A stretch of 64,000 nt of DNA from Synechococcales cyanobacterium C42_A2020_086 (GCA_015272325.1 JACYLU010000036.1:310001-374000), one strand, 5' to 3'; counted from the first letter of the stretch, positions 47,992-56,460 are shown. Made by a program: numbers and translations. The notes: generated by a model from the letters alone, not told the origin.

Positions 47992-48825
47992 ATGAGCCAG
48001 GCTGTGGGTTCTGCAGGTTTTGTGGGCACGCTGGTGTCTCTGTGGCGCTATCCAGTGAAGTCGATGCTGGGCGAGGAGCTGAATGCGGCTCTGGTGTCGG
48101 ATCGAGGGCTAGTGGGCGACCGCGCCTATGCCTTGATCGATCGAGCAACCGGCATGACCGCCAGCGCCAAGAATCCCCGCAAGTGGGGGCAACTCTTTGA
48201 CTGCCGCGCTGCCTTCACCGCCACACCCCACTCGCCGACCGCTCTACCGACCGTGAAGATGACCCTGCCCGACGGTCGCGAAATTCGCAGCGATACCCCC
48301 GAGGTGCATCAGATTCTCTCTGCTCTATTTGGACGGGAGGTGACGCTGGAAACCCAAGCTCCGACGACGCCTAGCCTTGAAGAATATTGGCCCAGCATCG
48401 AGGGATTGCCCCATCAGGATGCCATCACCGATGAAGCTACGCTAGCCAGTACCTTCTTCGACGGCGCTACGGTGCATCTGCTGACTACCGCCACGCTGAA
48501 TCAGCTGCAGGCCCTGGCTCCTGTCTCTCGGTTTGAAACCCGCCGCTTTCGCCCCAATCTTGTAGTTGCCCCGGATGCGGCTACCGGCTTTGTCGAAAAC
48601 GACTGGATTGGCAAAACCGTGGCAATTGGCGATAGGGTGCGCTTGCATATTCAGGGTCCCTGTCCCCGCTGCGTAATGACGACCATGCCGCAAAGCGAAC
48701 TGCCTGCCGATCTCGAGATTCTCAAAACTGCCGTGCGCCACAATCAGGGGAATGTTGGCGTCTATGCCCGCGTCCTGCAAGGGGGTACGTTGAAACGCGG
48801 CGATGCCGTGCATCTGGAATCCTGA
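47992..48825 (+). CDS. MOSC-domain molybdenum enzyme, mARC-like
   Basis: 277 residues from ATG 47992, set by CGGAGGAGC just upstream; the frame is open much further upstream but only as antisense-like read-through of the previous gene. N-terminal MOSC beta-barrel domain (LVSLWRYPVKSMLGEEL, RGLVGDRAYALID) and MOSC catalytic domain with the Mo-binding cysteine region GPCPRCVMTT. This arrangement is that of the mitochondrial amidoxime-reducing components and YcbX, which reduce N-hydroxylated compounds. No ferredoxin domain is attached; the electron donor is unknown. 41 bases before the DUF1989-GcvT gene. Confidence 0.85.
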   Translation: MSQAVGSAGFVGTLVSLWRYPVKSMLGEELNAALVSDRGLVGDRAYALIDRATGMTASAKNPRKWGQLFDCRAAFTATPHSPTALPTVKMTLPDGREIRSDTPEVHQILSALFGREVTLETQAPTTPSLEEYWPSIEGLPHQDAITDEATLASTFFDGATVHLLTTATLNQLQALAPVSRFETRRFRPNLVVAPDAATGFVENDWIGKTVAIGDRVRLHIQGPCPRCVMTTMPQSELPADLEILKTAVRHNQGNVGVYARVLQGGTLKRGDAVHLES

Positions 48826-48865
48826 CCGTTGACTGCACCGTGCATTCTCTACCCTTTCCACCGCT

Positions 48866-50710
48866 ATGCTGACCAGTCTGGATCGTCCTGTTGCCCTGCC
48901 CGCGCCGCTCGGTGCTTTGGTTGCTGAGTACCGCATCGAGCCAGCCACCGCGATTGCCTATCGGGTGCAAGCCGGACAGTACATTCAGATTATTGATATT
49001 GAGGGACGCCAGTGTTCTGATTTGCTGGTGTTTGCCGGCGCCGCCTTTGAAGAAGAACTCGATGCCACGGTGACGCGCACCCTCAACGGCTTGGCGGTTC
49101 CCCAAGCGGGGCTGCACGGCAAGTACTTCTCGCAAATGATGCAGCCTCTGTTCGAGGTGATTCAAGACACCTGCGGGCGGCACGATCAGTTTCTGCTAGC
49201 CTGCACCGCTCGCTACTACGAGGACCTCGGCTATCCGGGTCATCCGAGCTGTAGCGATAACTTCAACCGCGTGCTGCACCCCTACGGCATTCTGCCGCGA
49301 CCGGGCTGGAGTGCGGTCAACTTTTTCTACAACACAGCGATCGCGAGCGACGGCACGATTGTTGGTGGTGAATCCTGGTCACGTCCCGGAGACTATGTGC
49401 TGCTGCGGGCCAATCGCGATCTGCTCTGCGCTAGCTCCGCCTGCGCCGACGATATTGATGCCGTCAATGCCTGGCAACCCACCCCGATCCAGATCCGCAT
49501 CTATGACGCCAGTGAATCATTTCCGCGAGCAATCGGACGGCGGGTATCTCCAGAAGCACCCGTTCGGCTGACGCGACTCAGCGCCTTTACACCCTGCATC
49601 CAGACCTTGACGAATCATCTGGTAGAGTACAACGGCTTTTGGGTGCCCAACAGCTTCGCCAACCACGGCATCCACGACGAGTACTGGGCGCTGCGAGAGC
49701 GGGTGGTGCTGATGGATCTGTCGGCGCTGCGCAAGTTTGAGGTCAGCGGTAGAGACGCGGGTGCGCTGCTGCAATTGTCCTTCTCGCGGGATATCGGCAA
49801 GCTGACGATTGGGCAGTCAGCCTATGGCTGTTTGCTGAATCCCCACGGCGGCATCATCGACGATGGCATTGTCTTTTGCCTTGGCGAGACTACCTACCGC
49901 TATGTCGGCAACTGCGATAGCGACGGCGACTGGCTGCGGCGGGTGGCGCACCAGCGGGGCTACGAAGTCACAATCACCCCCAGCAGCGATTGGCTGCACA
50001 ATCTGGCTCTGCAGGGACCCTGCTCGCGGGATCTGCTGCGGCCGCTGGTCGCGCTCGACTCGGAGTTCGGACTCGGCAATTTGGATGAATTGGGCTATTT
50101 CCGCTTTGCGACGGGGCAAGTGGCAGGGATTCCGGTGCTGATCTCGCGGACCGGCTACACCGGCGAACTCGGCTACGAGCTGTTTGTTCATCCCGACCAA
50201 GGAGCAGCGCTGTGGGAGGTGCTGATGCAGGCGGGTCGTGCCTATGACTTGCGACCGATGGGGATGCTGGCGCTAGATCGGGCCCGCATTGAGGCTGGGC
50301 TGCTGGCGGCAGGGCGGGAATTTGACGATCTGACTTCGCCCTATCAGGCAGGCATTGGCTGGGCCGTGGCACTGAAGAAGCCGGATTTCATCGGCAAAGC
50401 GGCTCTGGAGCAGATCAAAGCCCGCCCACCCTATGTTGCCGTTGGTCTAGTACTGGAGGGCAACGAAATCGCTAGCTTTGGGCAGTGCGTGCATCCCATC
50501 GGCGAACGCTGGCGAGTAGGTCGGATTACCAGCGCCACCTTTTCCCCGATTCTCAACCGCAGCATTGCCCTAGCGCAGATTGTGCCGGAGTATGCCACAA
50601 TCGGCACCGAACTCGAGGTTGGTTTTGTGGATGGCATGCAGCGCCGCATCCGTGCTGTTGTCGGCCCGCTGGCTGCTTACGACCCCACAAAGTCGCGAGT
50701 CAAAGCTTGA
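48866..50710 (+). CDS. DUF1989-GcvT fusion protein
   Basis: 614 residues. Residues about 10-215 are DUF1989 (urea-carboxylase-associated family): QYIQIIDIEGRQCSDLLVF, TCGRHDQF, HPSCSDNFNRVL and GGESWSRPGDYVLLRA. Residues about 245-605 are a GcvT-type aminomethyltransferase (LMDLSALRKFEVSG, ISRTGYTGELGYELFV, PMGMLALDRARIEAGL) with its C-terminal barrel (VGRITSATFSP). DUF1989 proteins include the carboxyguanidine deiminase subunits; GcvT proteins move one-carbon units from amines to tetrahydrofolate. The fusion suggests two steps on one methylated nitrogen compound. No clear ribosome site is seen at ATG 48866, but the start fits the domain. Confidence 0.88.
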   Translation: MLTSLDRPVALPAPLGALVAEYRIEPATAIAYRVQAGQYIQIIDIEGRQCSDLLVFAGAAFEEELDATVTRTLNGLAVPQAGLHGKYFSQMMQPLFEVIQDTCGRHDQFLLACTARYYEDLGYPGHPSCSDNFNRVLHPYGILPRPGWSAVNFFYNTAIASDGTIVGGESWSRPGDYVLLRANRDLLCASSACADDIDAVNAWQPTPIQIRIYDASESFPRAIGRRVSPEAPVRLTRLSAFTPCIQTLTNHLVEYNGFWVPNSFANHGIHDEYWALRERVVLMDLSALRKFEVSGRDAGALLQLSFSRDIGKLTIGQSAYGCLLNPHGGIIDDGIVFCLGETTYRYVGNCDSDGDWLRRVAHQRGYEVTITPSSDWLHNLALQGPCSRDLLRPLVALDSEFGLGNLDELGYFRFATGQVAGIPVLISRTGYTGELGYELFVHPDQGAALWEVLMQAGRAYDLRPMGMLALDRARIEAGLLAAGREFDDLTSPYQAGIGWAVALKKPDFIGKAALEQIKARPPYVAVGLVLEGNEIASFGQCVHPIGERWRVGRITSATFSPILNRSIALAQIVPEYATIGTELEVGFVDGMQRRIRAVVGPLAAYDPTKSRVKA

Positions 50711-50737
50711 TGTGCGTCATCTTTGTCGTCCTACTCT

Positions 50738-51238
50738 ATGACCTCGATTTGTCTCTACGATTTGGCTGGTTTTGATGGGCTGCCCGTGGCCCAGCGCCTG
50801 TTTGGAGACGGCATCCAGCGGCTTGCTCCCTTTCAGTCGGCAGAGTTACCCTTATCCAGCGGCATACCCTGTACGGTGCTGCGGCTCTGCGAAAATAATT
50901 TTCGTGTCCGGCTACAAGAAGCCGACGGGACGGCCTTGCAGCAAGCATTCACTCAGGCGCAAATCGGACAGCGGGTCTGGTTACAGTCTTTTGCTTGGCT
51001 GAGCCGTCTCACCTTGCCGGATGGCATCGAGCGGCTGGCCGAAATCGCGGTGCCCAAATCGCCCCATCGCATCGCCGGGCTACAGATGAACTGTGCCGCA
51101 CCTGGCAGAATTGACGGAGTTGCCGTGCTAGTTTGGAGGCATTCGGCGCAGGGGCAGCCAGCGGTAGACCTGCATCTAGCCGCGTCCGATCGGAAGATAA
51201 TCCAGACAAAACTGCTGGCACTAGAATTTCCCCTCTGA
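50738..51238 (+). CDS. Hypothetical protein, unknown
   Basis: 166 residues from ATG 50738 (TTG 50723 is possible). Mostly beta-type sequence: GIPCTVLRLCENNFRVRLQEADG, IGQRVWLQSFAWLSRLTLPDGIERLAEIAVPK and GVAVLVWRHSAQGQPAVDLHLAASDRK. No motif I know. It lies 27 bases after the DUF1989-GcvT gene, probably in the same transcript, so it may be an accessory of that pathway. Its TGA stop lies within a 14-bp tandem duplication. Confidence 0.6.
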   Translation: MTSICLYDLAGFDGLPVAQRLFGDGIQRLAPFQSAELPLSSGIPCTVLRLCENNFRVRLQEADGTALQQAFTQAQIGQRVWLQSFAWLSRLTLPDGIERLAEIAVPKSPHRIAGLQMNCAAPGRIDGVAVLVWRHSAQGQPAVDLHLAASDRKIIQTKLLALEFPL

Positions 51239-51258
51239 AGCTTACCCTCTGAAGCACT
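51231..51258. repeat. 14-bp tandem duplication across a stop codon
   Basis: ccctctgaagctta / ccctctgaagcact. The first copy contains the TGA (51236-51238) of the hypothetical gene. Confidence 0.85.
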
Positions 51259-51297
51259 GTTGCGGCTTGAAATGCCCTAGATAATGATTTGGATGAG

Positions 51298-51342
51298 AAC
51301 GGTTTAAAGACGGTTTATAAATCATAAAGAATAAAACGGTTT
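51298..51342. promoter_or_regulatory. Triple acggttt repeat, candidate GntR operator
   Basis: acggttt occurs at 51299, 51310 and 51336, all in the same direction and just before the GntR/UTRA start codon. The first two copies are 11 bases apart. An AT palindrome gatttataaatc-like segment lies between. Auto-regulatory operator is inferred from position only. Confidence 0.4.
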
Positions 51343-51348
51343 GGCTCG

Positions 51349-52137
51349 GTGAATTCCCATTCTGATCGGTTGAAATATCGGTTGAAATCTAGTGCGGCGT
51401 CTGCAAATCTGCCGCTGCATTTGGTGATCTCAGAGAAATTGCGTGACCAGATTGCCCGAGGCGAATTTCTGCCCGGTGAGCAATTGCCCAGCGAACATCA
51501 GCTGATGCTGACCTATGCTGTCAGCCGGATTACCGTGCGCCGAGCCATAGCCAATCTGGTAAGTCAGGGGTTGGTGGTGTCCCATCGGGGCAAGGGGGTG
51601 TTTGTCAAAGAACGCCGCAAGCTGACTCGCTCCCTCTCGAATCCGCTGATCTTCTTTGACGAAGACATGGCACAGCAGCAGGCAGCCGCCTCGATTCAGA
51701 CCTTAGCGTTTGAGGTGCTGCCCGCCTCGCCCGAGGTCGCAGCCCGACTGCGCCTTTCTGCGGCCAACGCACCCGTCTACTGCCAAAAAAAGGTAATTTT
51801 GGTGGATCAGGTGCCGGTCGCAATTGACATCACCTATATCTTGCTGCAGCTCGGTCAAACCTTTGCCACGGAACTCCAGTCCAGTTTGATTTACCCCACA
51901 CTCGACAAAAACGGCGTCCTGATCGAGCGGGTTGAGGCGCTGCTGGAATGTACCCATGCCACTCACGAAATCAGCACTCACCTGGAGACCCCCCTCGGCG
52001 CACCGCTGCTGGTCAACCGCTACGTGGCCTACACCACCGGCGATAAGCCTGTGATCTGCGGCGAAACTCTCTCGCGAGCCGATCGCCTCTGCTATTCGGT
52101 CATCCTCACCAAGCGAGCCACCGCCAACGCGGAGTAG
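51349..52137 (+). CDS. GntR family regulator with UTRA domain (HutC type)
   Basis: 262 residues from GTG 51349. N-terminal winged helix about 22-90 (LVISEKLRDQIARGEFLPGEQLPSEHQLMLTYAVSRITVRRAIANLVSQGLVVSHRGKGVFV), then UTRA effector domain about 105-250. HutC-type regulators usually repress catabolic operons and respond to a pathway metabolite. It follows the nitrogen/one-carbon gene set on the same strand and is the natural candidate to control it and the divergent operons. Start is uncertain because no ribosome site is obvious. Confidence 0.9.
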   Translation: MNSHSDRLKYRLKSSAASANLPLHLVISEKLRDQIARGEFLPGEQLPSEHQLMLTYAVSRITVRRAIANLVSQGLVVSHRGKGVFVKERRKLTRSLSNPLIFFDEDMAQQQAAASIQTLAFEVLPASPEVAARLRLSAANAPVYCQKKVILVDQVPVAIDITYILLQLGQTFATELQSSLIYPTLDKNGVLIERVEALLECTHATHEISTHLETPLGAPLLVNRYVAYTTGDKPVICGETLSRADRLCYSVILTKRATANAE

Positions 52138-52144
52138 CGGCACC

Positions 52145-52861
52145 TCACAGCGCACTCGACTCTTTGATCAGCGAAATCACCCAGGCGGCTACAATTGCAC
52201 CCAGGATCAGGCTTTCCAGAGCCTTCAGCAGCCGGTTGGAGTGGCCATGCAGCAGGCTATTCAGAGGTCGATTTTGCCACCAGGTTTGAACCTGCTGCCA
52301 CCAAAGGGTCGGGCTTTCCTGCGGCAAATAGCGCCAGCGCCAGATCGAGAGCAGCAGCGGCATCCCGCCCACCTTAGCACTCATCAGCAGATGCAAAGCA
52401 ATGCAGACCACCAGCACCACCCAGCTCAGCAGATGGGCATAGTACCAGCCGTGGTTTAACTCGCCTTGCGGCAGCCATTTCTCGCTCATCATCTTGCCGG
52501 AGAACAGGGCAAAAGTTAGCGCCAGTAATGCCAAGGTATTGGCCAGGCGATGCAGCGTATACCAGCCGATCGGGCGATCGAGCTGTCCCAGTTTTTCTAG
52601 AGAGTTCGGCTGAATTAACCGTGCCGATCCGCGTCGCAGACTGTACAGCGCGAAGAACGGAAATAGCAGCAGCGCCCACAGCCCAAAGGTGCCGTGGATG
52701 CCTTCTATTTCCTCGAACCGAGGTAGCGGCAAGCGACCCCAGCGACCGTCATAGGTGTTGTAGGTCCAAAAGGCGGTCAAAATAGCGCCAATCACAAACA
52801 GGCCATTGAATCCATGCAGCAGACGCAGCAGCAGCGGCTGATAGGGTTGAAATGGTTTCAT
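52145..52861 (-). CDS. Cytochrome b561-like / formate dehydrogenase gamma-type membrane protein
   Basis: 238 residues from ATG 52861; the longer frame to 52942 adds a Ser/Lys-rich stretch without family likeness. Four to five membrane helices (LLLRLLHGFNGLFVIGAILTAF, HGTFGLWALLLFPFFALYSL, LHRLANTLALLALTFALFSG, AHLLSWVVLVVCIALHLLMSAKVGG) with histidines placed as di-haem ligands of the b561/FdnI family (LLHGF, GIHGT, LHRL, HLLSW, ALHLLM). Likely passes electrons across the membrane. It ends eight bases from the GntR gene stop (convergent). Partner enzyme unknown. Confidence 0.8.
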   Translation of the reverse strand: MKPFQPYQPLLLRLLHGFNGLFVIGAILTAFWTYNTYDGRWGRLPLPRFEEIEGIHGTFGLWALLLFPFFALYSLRRGSARLIQPNSLEKLGQLDRPIGWYTLHRLANTLALLALTFALFSGKMMSEKWLPQGELNHGWYYAHLLSWVVLVVCIALHLLMSAKVGGMPLLLSIWRWRYLPQESPTLWWQQVQTWWQNRPLNSLLHGHSNRLLKALESLILGAIVAAWVISLIKESSAL

Positions 52862-53163
52862 AAACTGCGAATTCGAGGAATGGAGTGAGAGCAGAGCCAG
52901 CGAAGCGTCTACTTTTTCTTTGAGAATTTTCTTTGAGAACACCCAAAATCTATCCCAGGATGGATCCCGGTTCTATACAAAAACTTAGTCAACTTGAGAA
53001 ATATTGACAAATCCCCAGGCGGTTCTGCTGAGGTTGCGAAAAATTTTGGGCAAACTGAGGCTTGGGAGCGTTAAATCGGCTTCAGCGAGATCAGCGCTGA
53101 TTCAATTTGGCGTGCCTACGCAGTCTTTCCATGTATCTGACCATGACCCCCAGAAACGGCAAA
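52862..53163. other. Spacer upstream of the cytochrome gene
   Basis: 302 bases, divergent promoter space. Repeated acaaatcc/aaat phrases but no defined motif. Frames at 53004-53207 are not supported. Confidence 0.35.
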
Positions 53164-53328
53164 ATGAATTTTCCATTGTGGCAATTTCTAAATCAGCCTT
53201 TGTTTGATTCCCGGTCTCCGCTGATCCTCAATCCGCGACGATTTTGGCACCGTTATCAAGTTGAATACCTTGAACGCTGCTGGTTTAAAAACTACCGTCC
53301 TGAAGAGCGATTTCGCAACCGTGAATAG
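53164..53328 (+). CDS. Small basic protein of 54 residues
   Basis: ATG 53164 (53107, 53131 and 53143 are in-frame alternatives). The product reads MNFPLWQFLNQPLFDSRSPL, then LNPRRFWHRYQVEYLERCWFKNYRPEERFR: aromatic and basic residues, compact, not low-complexity. I recall similar small cyanobacterial proteins beginning with an LWQFLNQPLF-like motif. A strong rho-independent terminator follows 88 bases after the stop in the right orientation, supporting transcription. Function unknown. Confidence 0.5.
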   Translation: MNFPLWQFLNQPLFDSRSPLILNPRRFWHRYQVEYLERCWFKNYRPEERFRNRE

Positions 53329-53680
53329 CAGCCATAGAATCAATCAGAACCATAAATTCCGTCAACCGTACAGACCTATCCAAGGCATCGTTAGCATCAT
53401 TAGAGGATTTTGAATGAGCGAACTTCGGTTCGCTTTTTTTGCGCTAGTGTACGCCTGCAAGATCATCGCCGCCATATGGGAGGCATTCTTGATGATCACT
53501 CAATAATCAATCAACGATCATCCAATAATCACCCAATGATTCCTCAATAGTTTATCAGCAATAGCTGAAATATCGCATGAGTCTTCCTCTGAATTTTTCC
53601 CAATCATTCTCAAGCCATTTCCTAGATCATTCCTCAACCATCCCCGATCCGCGTCTTAGAAATGATCATGACTTAAATGA
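53329..53680. other. Spacer with terminator and repeats
   Basis: 352 bases. It contains the terminator at 53417-53440, an irregular aataatca array (about 53498-53535) and a perfect 15-bp tandem duplication at 53660-53689 that reaches into the end of the neighbouring minus-strand gene. Confidence 0.6.
53417..53440 (+). terminator. Rho-independent terminator with TTCG loop
   Basis: agcgaac-ttcg-gttcgct followed by seven T in all: a perfect 7-bp stem capped by a UUCG tetraloop. Oriented to end transcription from the small plus-strand gene upstream. Confidence 0.93.
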
Positions 53681-53689
53681 TCATGACTT
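53660..53689. repeat. Perfect 15-bp tandem duplication across a stop codon
   Basis: aaatgatcatgactt twice. The TGA stop of the minus-strand hydrolase (53681-53683) lies in one copy. Confidence 0.92.
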
Positions 53690-54598
53690 TGACAAATATT
53701 TTTGTAAAAAGGGCAAAATACCGTCAGCTAAGGTATCAGCATATTCTTCGTGTAAGCCTAGCGAACCCGGCATGCGATAGATCTGGATTCCCACCCCCGA
53801 AAAATGGGCTAGGATTTCCATCTCTTCCAGTGATTTCGGCGGCGTTTGTTCACCGATGACCATCATCACCGGAGCTGAGAGCGGCGGCTGAAAGTAATTG
53901 AAAAACTCGCTGCGCTTGCGAACCGGATCGAGTGCACCAGTCACGAAGGCCGCTGAAGCAAACCGGGCACCGCGCCGCTGGGTTGTCCGCCATTTGTCGC
54001 GGATTAAGACTGGGGTGATGTGGGCTGGGTCAGCGTATACATGCCGTTGATACATCCAGCGCAAGAAGGGCGGCAGGGTGTTGAGCCAATACAGCAATTG
54101 CCCGATCAGCGGCAGCCGTACCACGAAGCGCAGCGTGTTGTAGGCCCAGCGATGCTCGCCCATGGCTGTTGGTAAGGGTCCACGCCAAGTAGGAGCCACC
54201 AGCACAATCCACGACCAAGGCGGCGACGACCGCTGAGCAAGCTGCATCACATATCCAGCTGCATGACCTGCCGCAATCACCACGACCGGCTCCTGGAACA
54301 CTGCCTGCACAAAGTCCTTGAGCATGGCATGATAGACCGCTGGCCGATAGCGGAACCCAGGGCGCGACGAATCCCCAAAGCCGACCCAATCTAGAGCCAC
54401 CACTTGAAATTTCTCGGCCAGTCGTGCCGCTAGCCCCGCCATTTCGCTGCGCGTTGACACACTGCTAAAGGCAGGCAGTAGCAAAATCGGCTTCCCTTCT
54501 CCCAGAATTTCGTAGGTGATGGTGACTCGCTGCTTTTGCCAATTCCAATAAAACTCTCGAACTGCCCCGCCAATACCAGGACCTAGATGAGATTGCAT
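53681..54598 (-). CDS. Alpha/beta hydrolase-fold protein without serine nucleophile
   Basis: 305 residues. Fold is clear: KPILLLPAFSSVSTRSEMAGLAARLAEKFQVVALDWVGFGDSSRP, then VVVIAAGHAAGYVMQLAQ, then APVMMVIGEQTP and LGLHEEYAD. At the nucleophile elbow the usual G-x-S-x-G reads GHAAG, with Ala in place of Ser. The possible acid (GEQT) and His (LHEE) positions are partly kept. Either a non-hydrolytic binding protein or an enzyme with another mechanism. It ends in a 15-bp duplication. Divergent from nothing close; the next gene is 175 bases upstream on the same strand. Confidence 0.82.
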   Translation of the reverse strand: MQSHLGPGIGGAVREFYWNWQKQRVTITYEILGEGKPILLLPAFSSVSTRSEMAGLAARLAEKFQVVALDWVGFGDSSRPGFRYRPAVYHAMLKDFVQAVFQEPVVVIAAGHAAGYVMQLAQRSSPPWSWIVLVAPTWRGPLPTAMGEHRWAYNTLRFVVRLPLIGQLLYWLNTLPPFLRWMYQRHVYADPAHITPVLIRDKWRTTQRRGARFASAAFVTGALDPVRKRSEFFNYFQPPLSAPVMMVIGEQTPPKSLEEMEILAHFSGVGIQIYRMPGSLGLHEEYADTLADGILPFLQKYLSKS

Positions 54599-54773
54599 AG
54601 TCGTGTGTTCAGGCCGCTCTAACTACAGGACTACCCATTGGTCATGCTTTATAGGCGCGGATAGCTCGAAAGTTCGCCTCCAATCCGACCGCGTTAAAGC
54701 ATCACCTCGCTAGGTAGATGCACCTGTTATTATGCCTGCCCAACGGTTGCTTGTGCTGATTTTTTATCGGTGT

Positions 54774-55649
54774 TCATTTTTTGACGTAGGGTTGAGTAGA
54801 TTTTCGGGCATACTGACTTCGCCAAGAACGAGTCAGCACACCCTGACTAGGACTCAAAAGGAGGGCTAGCCCAAACAGCACGAACACAACTAGAGCGATA
54901 GCCGGGCCCGAAGGCAGGTCAAGATAATAGCTGGCATACATGCCGATGACGCTAGCCATCACCCCCAGCAATGCCCCTACCGCCATCATCTGATGTAGCT
55001 CCTTGACAAGCAAATAGGCAGTTATGGCCGGACCAACCATCAGGGATACCACTAGAATCACTCCGACAATTTTCATACCCACAATCAGCGTCAGGGTAAT
55101 ACCCGCCATCAAGCCAAAGTTGAGCCAATTCACCGGCAAGCCGACAGCTTCGGCTCCAGTGCGATCAAACGTGTAGAACAACAGCTCTTTGTAAAACAAC
55201 CGGATCAGCAGCAGCGCCACGACGGCAATTGTGCAGGTACGCCAAACATCCGTGGCAGTAACGCTGAGAATATCGCCAAATAGCAGTTCTTCGAGATCAA
55301 ACCGGCTTTGCAGTAGGGTCAACAGCGTCACGCCTAGTGCAAAGAAGCTAGCGAAGGTAACGGCCATGGCCGAGTCAATTTTCACCCGTGACTGGTTACG
55401 AATCCAGGTAATCACCGCGGTGCTGAGCATGCCAAAGGCAAAGGCACCCAGCAGCATCTCAATGCCGAAAAAATTGGCGATTGCCAATCCGGGCAGAATG
55501 GCATGGGCAATCACATCTCCCAAGAGCGCCATCCGCTGCACGACGAGATAGGTGCCAACCACCGGACAGAGAATGCCGATTACCACGCCCGCTGCTAATG
55601 CATTCCGCATAAATTCGTAGCTAAGAGGATCGAGAAGCCAGTCGAGCAT
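54774..55649 (-). CDS. znuB: Zinc/manganese ABC transporter permease
   Basis: About 291 residues (ATG 55649; ATG 55685 gives 12 more). ABC-3 family with about eight membrane helices: EFMRNALAAGVVIGILCPVVGTYLVVQRMALLGDVIAHAILPGLAIA is the hallmark N-terminus and SLMVGPAITAYLLVKELHQMMAVGALLGVMASVIGMYASYYLDLPSGPAI the C-terminal core. Works with the ATPase and binding protein next door. Ends with a basic tail. Together with znuC it is transcribed away from znuA. Confidence 0.92.
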   Translation of the reverse strand: MLDWLLDPLSYEFMRNALAAGVVIGILCPVVGTYLVVQRMALLGDVIAHAILPGLAIANFFGIEMLLGAFAFGMLSTAVITWIRNQSRVKIDSAMAVTFASFFALGVTLLTLLQSRFDLEELLFGDILSVTATDVWRTCTIAVVALLLIRLFYKELLFYTFDRTGAEAVGLPVNWLNFGLMAGITLTLIVGMKIVGVILVVSLMVGPAITAYLLVKELHQMMAVGALLGVMASVIGMYASYYLDLPSGPAIALVVFVLFGLALLLSPSQGVLTRSWRSQYARKSTQPYVKK

Positions 55650-55700
55650 AGGGCAGGCAAATAGAAGGAAAGCAAGAGAAAGCACCGGAAATCAAAGCGA

Positions 55701-56438
55701 TTAGCAGAAAGGCATCTCGGCAGGACGGTTGGCAACGTGCAGATTTTCGCCGTAGGCTCGCTGGATGTTTTCTAAGGTCATGACCGATTGGGGTGCATCG
55801 TTAGCTAGCAGAGTGCGGTTGAGCAGCAGCAGCCGATCGTAACGCTGCAAGGCATCGCCCCACTCGTGGCTGCAAATCAGCAGGGTTTTGCCTTGGGCGC
55901 GCAGCTCAGCAAACACCCCCAGCATAATGGCCTCGGTTTTTTTATCAATGCCGGTAAACGGCTCGTCGAGAAAGAACAGATCGGCTTGCTGCGCCAGTGC
56001 CCGTGCTAGAAAGACCCGCTGCTGTTGCCCACCCGAGAGCTGCCCGATTTGCCGCTGCGCCAGATCGAGCAAATTGACCCGCTCGAGAGCCGCCTGCACA
56101 ATCTGCCGAGACTGACGGCTAGGCTGCCGCAACCAGCCGGTGGTCGTGGTGCGGGCCATCATGACAACGTTCCAGGCAGTAATTGGATAGTCCCAGTCGA
56201 TCTGGGAGCGCTGTGGCACATAGGCCACCCGATGCCGCTGGCGCTGCAGTGGTGCTCCATGGAGTGCGGCTCGCCCCTGCATCGGTAGTAGTCCCAGTAG
56301 CGCTTTCACCAGGGTGCTTTTGCCGGCTCCATTGGGGCCAATCATCCCCACGATCTGCCCGGGCGCGATGGCGAAGCTAATATCTTCCACCGCCAATACG
56401 CCTCGGTAATCCACCGATAGATGCTCGACCTCTAGCAT
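55701..56438 (-). CDS. znuC: Zinc/manganese ABC transporter ATP-binding protein
   Basis: 245 residues. Walker A GPNGAGKSTLVKALL, Q-loop YVPQRSQIDWDYPIT, signature LSGGQQQRVFLARAL, Walker B LFFLDEPFTG, switch His in LLICSHEWG. It energises the high-affinity Zn (possibly Mn) importer. The stop is 16 bases before the 55685 start of znuB. The promoter region carries two Zur-type boxes shared with znuA. Confidence 0.95.
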   Translation of the reverse strand: MLEVEHLSVDYRGVLAVEDISFAIAPGQIVGMIGPNGAGKSTLVKALLGLLPMQGRAALHGAPLQRQRHRVAYVPQRSQIDWDYPITAWNVVMMARTTTTGWLRQPSRQSRQIVQAALERVNLLDLAQRQIGQLSGGQQQRVFLARALAQQADLFFLDEPFTGIDKKTEAIMLGVFAELRAQGKTLLICSHEWGDALQRYDRLLLLNRTLLANDAPQSVMTLENIQRAYGENLHVANRPAEMPFC

Positions 56439-56460
56439 GGCTAATCTGAAAATATCCTAA

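Noticed and set aside
35093-49344. HIP1 (GCGATCGC) enrichment
   Set aside because: Only three exact copies were noticed (35093, 42289, 49337); this is not the dense pattern of HIP1-rich cyanobacteria.
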